This document shows, one piece after another, positions 50,800 to 56,402 of a stretch of 56,402 nt of DNA (position 1 is its first letter; each line of letters starts with the position of its first letter). The translations under genes were made by a program, and so were the position numbers. The notes beneath the pieces were generated by a model. It saw only the letters and a program-made list of their open reading frames with translations, was not told the origin of the DNA and ran no database searches. The stretch is from positions 1 through 56,402 of the forward strand of contig NZ_FCOG02000040.1 in assembly GCF_001544975.2 (NCBI RefSeq), given 5' to 3'. Source of the DNA: Caballeronia arationis (GTDB taxonomy: Bacteria > Pseudomonadota > Gammaproteobacteria > Burkholderiales > Burkholderiaceae).

Positions 50800-52818
50800 T
50801 CAGTGGTCGCGTTGCAGCACATAGCGCCCGGGCGCGGGTTCGATGACGGGATATTCCTCCGATCCGAGCGACGCCGGCGCCTTCATCTTCTTGCCGGCGT
50901 AGCCGTCGAGCCAGTTCGTCCAGGCGGGCCACCAGCTGCCCGGATGTTCGGTCGCGGCAGCGAACCAGTCGTCGGCGTCGGCAGGCAGCCGTTTGTCGTC
51001 GGTGTCGAGCATCCAGAAGTTGCGTTTGTTCTTCGACGGCGGATTGATCACCCCCGCGATATGCCCCGACGCGCCGAGCACGAATTTCTGCGGCCCGGTC
51101 AAAAGCGGCGCCGATGCATACGCCGACGCCCACGGCACGATATGGTCTTCGCGCGAACCGTAAATGAAGGTCGGCACGTCGATGCGCGACAGGTCGATCG
51201 GCTCGCCGCAGGTCGTCACCGCGTTGGGCTCGCGCAGCTTGTTCTCCAGATACGTGTTGCGCAGATACCAGGCGCACATCGGGCCGGGCAGGTTGGTCGA
51301 ATCGCTGTTCCAGAACAGCAGGTCGAACGCCTGCGGCGTGCGTCCCTTGAGATAGTTGTCGACGACGTAGTTCCAGACCAGATCGTTCGGACGCAGGTAC
51401 GAGAACGTGTTCGCGAACTCGACGCCGCGCATGAGTCCCGGAGGCGCGCCGTTCTTGCCGCCAATCGTCTGCTCGCGCATCTGCACGTGCGACTCGTCGA
51501 CGAAGACGTCGAGCACGCCCGTGTCGGAGAAATCGAGCATGGCGGTGAGGAGCGTCATCGATGCGGCCGGATGTTCGCCGCGCGCCGCTGCGACCGCGAG
51601 CGCGGTCGAGAGGATCGTGCCGCCGATACAGAAGCCGAGCGTGTTGATCTGCTCGCGCCCGGTGATCTGCTTGACGACCTCGATCGGTTCGAGCACGCCC
51701 TCTTGCACGTAATCGTCCCAGGTCTTGTGCGCGACCGACTGGTCGGCATTGCGCCACGACAGGATGAATACCTGATGCCCCGCGTCGAGCGCGTGGCCGA
51801 CTAGCGAGCTTTCCGGCTGCAGGTCGAGGATGTAGAACTTGTTGATGCAGGGCGGCACGATCAAAAGCGGCCGCTCGAATACCTGCGACGCGTGCGGCTT
51901 GTAGTGGATGATCTGCACGAGATCGTTTTCGAAGACGACCGCGCCTTCGGTCGATCCGATGTTCTTGCCAACCACGAAGCGCGACTCGTCCGACTGCGAG
52001 ATCTTGCCGCGCTGCAGGTCGTTGAGCAGGTTCATCATGCCCTGCCAGAGGCTCTCGCCCTTGCTCTCGATGAGCGTCTTCTGCGCTTCCGGATTGAACG
52101 CCAGGAAGTTGCTCGGCGAGGCCGCGGCAGTCCACTGCTCGACGGTGAAGCGAATGCGTTCGCGCGTCTTCGGGTCGGTGTCGACGGCGTCGGCGAGTTC
52201 CTGCAGATAGCGCGCGTTGAGCAGATACCACGCGGCGGTGAACGCGTAGGCCGGCGTCGATTGCCACGCGGTCGTGCTGAACCGGCGATCCTTCAACGCC
52301 GCCGGATCGATGCTTTGCGCGCCCGCCTGCTTGAGCAACTCGACCACATCGCGCGAATAGTCGCCCTGCAACTGCTGGAGACGCTCGGACGAAATCGCCG
52401 CGTTCGGGAGTTGCGGCATGGAAGGCATGCCGGACATTTGCGGAAGCACGCCCGCAAATCCAGGAATCGCCTGCATGCCCGGAAGCTGGCTCGCGAGTTT
52501 GGAGAAATCCGGCATCGTGCCGAGCTTCGCGAAGTCGGGCAGCGGCGGCATCGCGAACGGCGTGGCGCCCTGCTGCGCGGCAGCGAACGCGGCAAACGGA
52601 TTCGCGGCGGCGCCGTTGCCCGCGTTGTTGCCGTTCGCGCCATTCATCTGCTGAGTGAGCTTCGTCCACTGCGCCGGATCGGCGACGGAGCGCCACGCGT
52701 TCAGCCACTGCTCGAACACTTGCTGCATGCCCGCCATGTCGGGCGGACGAGCGGCCGCCGAAGTCGCATCGGTGGCATCTGAGCGGGAAGATGTAGAGGA
52801 TGTTTTAGAGGCAGCCAT
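50800..52818 (-). CDS. phaC: Class I polyhydroxyalkanoate synthase
   Basis: 672-aa PHA synthase with the lipase-like box GFCIGG (catalytic Cys397), the Asp in GSREDHIVPW and the His in ASGHIAGVINPP. The N-terminal 150 residues are long and of low complexity (Asn/Gly/Ala stretches, then repeated Pro/Met segments MPPLPDFAKLG, MPDFSKLASQLPGM), longer than the Cupriavidus enzyme of about 590 aa. The start is taken at ATG 52818. The frame continues to 52992 but that part is Arg-rich and not family-like. It polymerises 3-hydroxyacyl-CoA on granules. First gene of the pha operon. Confidence 0.92.
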   Translation of the reverse strand: MAASKTSSTSSRSDATDATSAAARPPDMAGMQQVFEQWLNAWRSVADPAQWTKLTQQMNGANGNNAGNGAAANPFAAFAAAQQGATPFAMPPLPDFAKLGTMPDFSKLASQLPGMQAIPGFAGVLPQMSGMPSMPQLPNAAISSERLQQLQGDYSRDVVELLKQAGAQSIDPAALKDRRFSTTAWQSTPAYAFTAAWYLLNARYLQELADAVDTDPKTRERIRFTVEQWTAAASPSNFLAFNPEAQKTLIESKGESLWQGMMNLLNDLQRGKISQSDESRFVVGKNIGSTEGAVVFENDLVQIIHYKPHASQVFERPLLIVPPCINKFYILDLQPESSLVGHALDAGHQVFILSWRNADQSVAHKTWDDYVQEGVLEPIEVVKQITGREQINTLGFCIGGTILSTALAVAAARGEHPAASMTLLTAMLDFSDTGVLDVFVDESHVQMREQTIGGKNGAPPGLMRGVEFANTFSYLRPNDLVWNYVVDNYLKGRTPQAFDLLFWNSDSTNLPGPMCAWYLRNTYLENKLREPNAVTTCGEPIDLSRIDVPTFIYGSREDHIVPWASAYASAPLLTGPQKFVLGASGHIAGVINPPSKNKRNFWMLDTDDKRLPADADDWFAAATEHPGSWWPAWTNWLDGYAGKKMKAPASLGSEEYPVIEPAPGRYVLQRDH

Positions 52819-53246
52819 ACCCGCTTTTGACCTGTGAGTCTCGAAAGACTGGATTGCTGATGCAGGCGCTGCAGGGCTCGCCTTGACCAGCGCGCAAGTG
52901 TTGCGCCGAGTGCGCGATGGAAGCCGACCTTGCCACGCCTTGCCTGATTTCGGAGTGTTGCGGGAACATTCTTGCTCCCGAGCGTCAGGCATGTCAATGC
53001 TTTGCCCCGATTTTGCCGCAGTGCGATAATTTTTTAATTATCGTTTTCCCCCATGCAATCGTTGCGTTCCTTGATCCGGATTTGCCCTTATATAAGAGCG
53101 AACAAGCGTACGCGTACGACACACGGCCAAATGTCCGACATATTGCAGCACAACAAAAAATCGGCGAGCACTGCAAAAAAAGTGACCGGCGCTGCGCTCA
53201 CTGGCCGGCGTTAAAGGTTATCGGCAATGTATCGCGGGCAATGGCA
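52819..53246. promoter_or_regulatory. phaC upstream region with AT-rich dyad
   Basis: This roughly 430-bp gap before phaC is unusually AT-rich in its middle. GATAATT (53025-53031) and AATTATC (53036-53042) form a perfect 7-bp inverted repeat with four T between. Further upstream of phaC, TTGCAGCA (about 53145) and GCACTGCAAAAAAA (about 53170) resemble the TGC-rich or A-rich elements bound by PhaR in other species. I cannot fix a -35/-10 pair with confidence. No gene is seen. Confidence 0.45.
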
Positions 53247-53280
53247 AAAGGCCGTCGCGGGATGCCCGGCGACGGCCTTT
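53247..53280 (-). terminator. Rho-independent terminator of rluD-pgeF
   Basis: A 12-bp perfect stem (53247-53258 with 53269-53280) and 10-base loop, followed on the minus strand by TTTTG. It lies 20 bp after the pgeF stop. Confidence 0.85.
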
Positions 53281-53300
53281 CGCGCTTCGATACGCGCCGT

Positions 53301-54167
53301 TCAGTCGGCGAGCCAGATCATTGCCGCCATGCGACCGGTCGTGCGATCCCGTCGATACGAATAGAAGCGCTCGCGCTCTGTCACCGTGCAGTGAGTGCCG
53401 CCGTGCACGCGCCTTCCGTCGACACCCGCGTTCGCGAGGCGCAGGCGCGCCAGCGCGTAGATGTCGGCGAGATACTTGCCTTTCGACTGCTTCGGACTGA
53501 ACGCGGCGGCAGTGGTGTCGCGCTGGCTCACAGCGGCCGCCGAGACGAACGCGTCCAGCACGTCCTCGCCGACTTCGAACGCCGAGGGCCCGATCGCCGG
53601 GCCGAGATAGGCATGGAGCACCGAAGTATCCGCACCGGCGAGCGCCGCGACGCGCTCCGCCGTCTTCTCGACGATACCCGCGGCCAGGCCGCGCCATCCC
53701 GCGTGCGCGGCGCCGACCGCGCGACCCGCTTCGTCGCAGAACAAAACCGGCAGGCAATCGGCGACCATCACGACGCAGACGGCGTCCGCGCGATCCGTCA
53801 CGCTCGCATCGGCGCGCACGGGGTCCGCGCCGGTCGCGGGTGCGTTCGCGCAGCGGTCGATCACCGCGCCAGCTTCCGCGATGTCGGCGCCGTGGATCTG
53901 TTCGAGCCACGCGGCGGCCGGCGTCCCGGTGAGCGCGAGCAGCCGGCGGCGGTTTTCACGCACGGCATCGGGCGAATCGCCGGTGTGCAGCCCGAGATTC
54001 AAACCGCCCTCGCCCGCACGGCCGCCGCCGAACGGCGCGGCGCTGACGCCGCCGTTGCGCGTCGTCGCGAGCGAACGCACCCGCGCGGACACGCCCGACG
54101 CTTGCCAGCCGGGCCACAGGCAGTCATCCGCGGAGAGCGCGGCACGGGGTTCGCCCATTGCGCTCAT
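53301..54167 (-). CDS. pgeF: Peptidoglycan editing factor PgeF / YfiH-family multi-copper-like oxidoreductase
   Basis: 288-aa YfiH (DUF152) family protein. Zinc/copper-binding motifs are intact: EQIHGADI, ADCLPVLF and AHAGWRG, plus the later YLGPAIG. The family is reported to act as purine nucleoside phosphorylase/adenosine deaminase or laccase and to keep L-Ser out of peptidoglycan in E. coli. The ATG overlaps the rluD stop (ATGA), a conserved pairing. It ends in a strong terminator. Confidence 0.88.
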   Translation of the reverse strand: MSAMGEPRAALSADDCLWPGWQASGVSARVRSLATTRNGGVSAAPFGGGRAGEGGLNLGLHTGDSPDAVRENRRRLLALTGTPAAAWLEQIHGADIAEAGAVIDRCANAPATGADPVRADASVTDRADAVCVVMVADCLPVLFCDEAGRAVGAAHAGWRGLAAGIVEKTAERVAALAGADTSVLHAYLGPAIGPSAFEVGEDVLDAFVSAAAVSQRDTTAAAFSPKQSKGKYLADIYALARLRLANAGVDGRRVHGGTHCTVTERERFYSYRRDRTTGRMAAMIWLAD

Positions 54168-55399
54168 TCTTCGTCGTCCTCGTCGTCGGCTTCGTAGCCT
54201 TCGTCGTCGTACGCTTCGTCCATTTCGTACACCTCGGGGAAGTCGTCGTCATCGTCGTCCAGGTCGGACTGTGCGTCGCGGCCGAGGCCCAGTTCCGCGG
54301 CCAGGATCGCGATGTCCTCGGGAACGTCCGCGCGCCAGTGCACGTCCTTGCCCGACACCGGATGAATCAGCCCGAGCCGCCACGCATGCAGCGCCTGACG
54401 CTCGAAGCCGTTCGGCAGCGGCGTGACGGAGCGCTTGCCGCGCGCGCGCCCATAAACCGGGTCGCCCAGGAGCGGATGGCCCGTATGCGAGCAATGCACG
54501 CGAATCTGATGCGTGCGGCCGGTTTCGAGATCGCAATGGATCGCCGAGACCGGCTGGCCGTGCCACAGCGCGCGGTCGATGGTCCGGAAGTGCGTGCGCG
54601 CGGGCTTGCCCGACGCGCTTTCCACCACCGCCATGCGGGTGCGGTCGCGCGGATCGCGGCCGATCGGCGCATCGATCGTGCCTTCGTCGCGCATGTTGCC
54701 CCACACGAGCGCGACATAGCGGCGCTTCACCGTGCGCGCCTGCAGCTGGCGCGTGAGGAGCGTCTGCGCCTCGAGCGTGCGCGCGACGACCATCAGGCCC
54801 GAGGTCTCCTTGTCGAGCCGGTGCACGATGCCCGCGCGCGGCAGGCCGGCGGCGGCCTCGCCGTAGCGGTACAGGAGGCCGTTGAGCAGCGTGCCGCTCC
54901 AGTTCCCCGCCGCCGGATGCACGACCATGCCCGCGGGCTTGTTGATGACGACGAGCGCGTCGTCCTCGTAGACGATGTCGAGCGGCACCGGTTCGGGCGT
55001 GAACGCGAGCTGCTCGGGCAGCAGGTCGGGCACGAGCGTAATCGTCGCGCCGAGCGGCACCGGCTGGCGGACCTTCGACGGCGCGCCGTCGATCTGCACC
55101 CGCTCGGCCTCGATCCAGCCCTGCAAACGGCTGCGCGAGAATTCCGGAAACATCTTCGCGAGAACCTTGTCGAGCCGCTCGCCCGCGAATTCGTCAGGCA
55201 CGCGCGCGACGCGCGGCGTTTCGGCATCGGCGCGGCGTTCGGCGAGCATTGTCGGCACGGTGCTCGCGATGCCCTCGGCGGGCGGCGCGGCGTGGCTGTC
55301 GGCGTCGGCTGAATCGTCCGGACGTGCGTCGTCGGGCGTAGCGCTTCGGCTATAATCTTCGTTGCGATCTTTGGTACGACGAGTACTTGAGCGGGTCAT
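54164..55399 (-). CDS. rluD: 23S rRNA pseudouridine synthase RluD
   Basis: 411-aa enzyme making pseudouridines at 23S rRNA positions 1911/1915/1917. The S4 RNA-binding domain is at about 65-125 (RLDKVLAKMFPEFSRSRLQGWI), and the catalytic Asp is in HRLDKETSG. The family end motif RQALHAWRLGLIHP is present. Both ends are extended: a polar N-terminal 60 residues and a highly acidic tail of about 35 residues (Asp/Glu/Tyr only in long runs). The N-terminal codons contain the TATAAT box that probably drives divergent bamD. Confidence 0.9.
   Translation of the reverse strand: MTRSSTRRTKDRNEDYSRSATPDDARPDDSADADSHAAPPAEGIASTVPTMLAERRADAETPRVARVPDEFAGERLDKVLAKMFPEFSRSRLQGWIEAERVQIDGAPSKVRQPVPLGATITLVPDLLPEQLAFTPEPVPLDIVYEDDALVVINKPAGMVVHPAAGNWSGTLLNGLLYRYGEAAAGLPRAGIVHRLDKETSGLMVVARTLEAQTLLTRQLQARTVKRRYVALVWGNMRDEGTIDAPIGRDPRDRTRMAVVESASGKPARTHFRTIDRALWHGQPVSAIHCDLETGRTHQIRVHCSHTGHPLLGDPVYGRARGKRSVTPLPNGFERQALHAWRLGLIHPVSGKDVHWRADVPEDIAILAAELGLGRDAQSDLDDDDDDFPEVYEMDEAYDDEGYEADDEDDEE
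55351..55356 (+). promoter_or_regulatory. Consensus -10 box likely driving bamD
   Basis: Perfect TATAAT on the plus strand, about 75-90 bp before the bamD start, inside the 5' coding part of divergent rluD. The -35 region (about 55328-55333) is poor. The intergenic gap is too small for the whole promoter, so an embedded site is expected. Confidence 0.45.
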
Positions 55400-55441
55400 T
55401 TAGACAGAAAGCCGGGAAATAGCTAGGAAATGCAAGCACTG

Positions 55442-56275
55442 ATGCGAGCCCTCTACACCACCAAACAGTCGATGCAGAAATCGATCAAGTATCTGGCGCT
55501 GGCCGCTGGCGTTGCCATTGTCGCGGGTTGCCACGGCCTGCCCGAGAAGACCGACGAGACGGCAACCTGGAATAACAACAAATTATATACGGAGGCTCAG
55601 GACGCGCTTTCCGGCAGCGACTACGGCAAGTGCGCGAAGTACTTCGAAGCACTCGAAGGCCGCGACCCGTTCGGCCATTTCGCGCAGCAGGCGCAGATCA
55701 ACGTGGCGTACTGCAACTGGAAGGACAGCGAAACAGCCGCGGCCGACCAGGCCATCGACCGCTTCATCAAGCTGCATCCCGATCACCCGGAAATCTCCTA
55801 CGCGTACTACCTGAAGGGGATGATCCACTTCAACGACGACCTCGGTCTCTTCGGCCGCTTCTCCGGCCAGGACATGAGCGAGCGCGACCCCAAGTCGCTG
55901 CGCGAGTCGTATGACGCGTTCAAGGTCGTCGTCGACCGCTATCCGAACAGCAAGTATGCGCCGGACGCCGCGCAGCGCATGCGCTATATCGTGAACGCGC
56001 TGGCGTCGCACGAAGTCCACGCCGCGGATTACTACTATCGACGCGGCGCGTATGTGGCGGCCATCAACCGCGCGCAACTGGCCATCCGCGAATACAAGAA
56101 CGCGCCGGCCACCGAAGACGCACTGCACATCATGATGCTGTCGTACCAGAAGCTCGACCAGCCGCAACTCGCCGACGACACCAAGCGCGTGCTCGCGGCC
56201 ACGTTCCCCGACAGCCCGTATGTGACCGGCAAGCGCCGCGCGGGTGTCGACAAGCCCTGGTATCAGATCTGGTAA
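55442..56275 (+). CDS. bamD: Outer-membrane assembly lipoprotein BamD
   Basis: 277-aa BamD/ComL with a lipoprotein signal (SIKYLALAAGVAIVAGC, lipobox VAGC) and five TPR-like repeats (LYTEAQDALSGSDYGKCAKYFEALEGRDPFG; AADQAIDRFIKLHPDHPEISYAYYLKGM; AINRAQLAIREY...). It is part of the BAM complex inserting outer-membrane beta-barrels. Possible starts are ATG 55430 (AGGAA touches it), 55442 (AGGAA 12 bases upstream) and 55472 (shortest signal). I list 55442 with low certainty on the start. It is divergent from rluD. Confidence 0.92.
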   Translation: MRALYTTKQSMQKSIKYLALAAGVAIVAGCHGLPEKTDETATWNNNKLYTEAQDALSGSDYGKCAKYFEALEGRDPFGHFAQQAQINVAYCNWKDSETAAADQAIDRFIKLHPDHPEISYAYYLKGMIHFNDDLGLFGRFSGQDMSERDPKSLRESYDAFKVVVDRYPNSKYAPDAAQRMRYIVNALASHEVHAADYYYRRGAYVAAINRAQLAIREYKNAPATEDALHIMMLSYQKLDQPQLADDTKRVLAATFPDSPYVTGKRRAGVDKPWYQIW

Positions 56276-56279
56276 GCGC

Positions 56280-56299
56280 GGCGTTCGGAACGGAACGCC
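56280..56299 (+). terminator. Hairpin after bamD
   Basis: GGCGTTC/GAACGCC 7-bp stem with a 6-base loop, 5 bp past the bamD stop. It is not followed by a T-run, so it is a weak terminator candidate. The remaining bases to the window end show nothing I can name. Confidence 0.35.
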
Positions 56300-56402
56300 C
56301 CAAGAAAAACCCGGCCGCCTGGCCGTAATGCCGTTCAGTTAATGTTCTTTTTGAGGTATCGAACGGTGTAGCGTTTAGGGCGGGATTTGACGACTCGGTC
56401 GC

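Overview
The window is high-GC proteobacterial DNA whose gene content points to a Burkholderiaceae member of the Paraburkholderia/Caballeronia/Burkholderia group. The reasons are the phaC-phaA-phaB-phaR polyhydroxybutyrate locus next to pgeF-rluD and divergent bamD, a BktB-type thiolase beside rimO, a YeiE/YeiH pair, fetAB, and intergenic repeats of a kind I associate with that group. All assignments come from reading the sequence; no database search was run.

Layout. 1-3420: a 2-ketogluconate catabolic operon (kguE-kguK-kguT, minus strand) with a perfect LacI/PtxS-type palindrome at its head. 3496-5563: LysR regulator divergent from a YeiH-family exporter. 5703-9416: a glutathione transferase, four tandem copies of a 54-56 bp two-hairpin repeat, a 2,5-diketogluconate reductase and a CLC chloride transporter. 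9601-10191: two small genes, one behind a sigma-54-like promoter. 10200-16827: TetR regulator divergent from a tripartite RND efflux operon. 16828-17228: a convergent gap with three copies of a DnaA-box-like module. 17229-21252: AsmA-family protein and FetAB-type ABC exporter.

21280-25509 is the accessory island and the most interesting part. It holds a radical SAM enzyme, a TIR-SUMF1 (formylglycine-generating-enzyme fold) fusion, an 88-aa orphan, a possible 19-aa peptide ORF fitted exactly between its neighbours, a Nudix hydrolase of ADP-ribose pyrophosphatase type, and a fusion of a TIR-like/nucleoside-deoxyribosyltransferase-like domain to a macro domain. They lie in one direction with short overlaps. 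The domains converge on NAD+/ADP-ribose chemistry: TIR makes ADP-ribose products, macro binds them, Nudix hydrolyses them. I infer a conflict or signalling system whose combination I do not recognise as a named one.

25567-32300: two VOC-family proteins, then a bacteriophytochrome operon (heme oxygenase, phytochrome kinase, Rcp-type response regulator) followed by a hybrid sensor kinase. 32545-36640: bacterial NHEJ operon (ku, ligD, small protein). 37035-41097: secreted protein, YhdH-like oxidoreductase with divergent LysR regulator, and a cytochrome P450 preceded by a fifth copy of the 54-56 bp repeat. 41266-46301: serB, metC, a lipoprotein, bktB and a KdgK-like kinase. 46304-56275: rimO, phaR, phaB, phaA, phaC, pgeF, rluD and bamD.

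Two non-coding signals stand out beside the island. One is the two-hairpin repeat placed directly before the Shine-Dalgarno of two unrelated genes. The other is the triplicated DnaA-box-like module.
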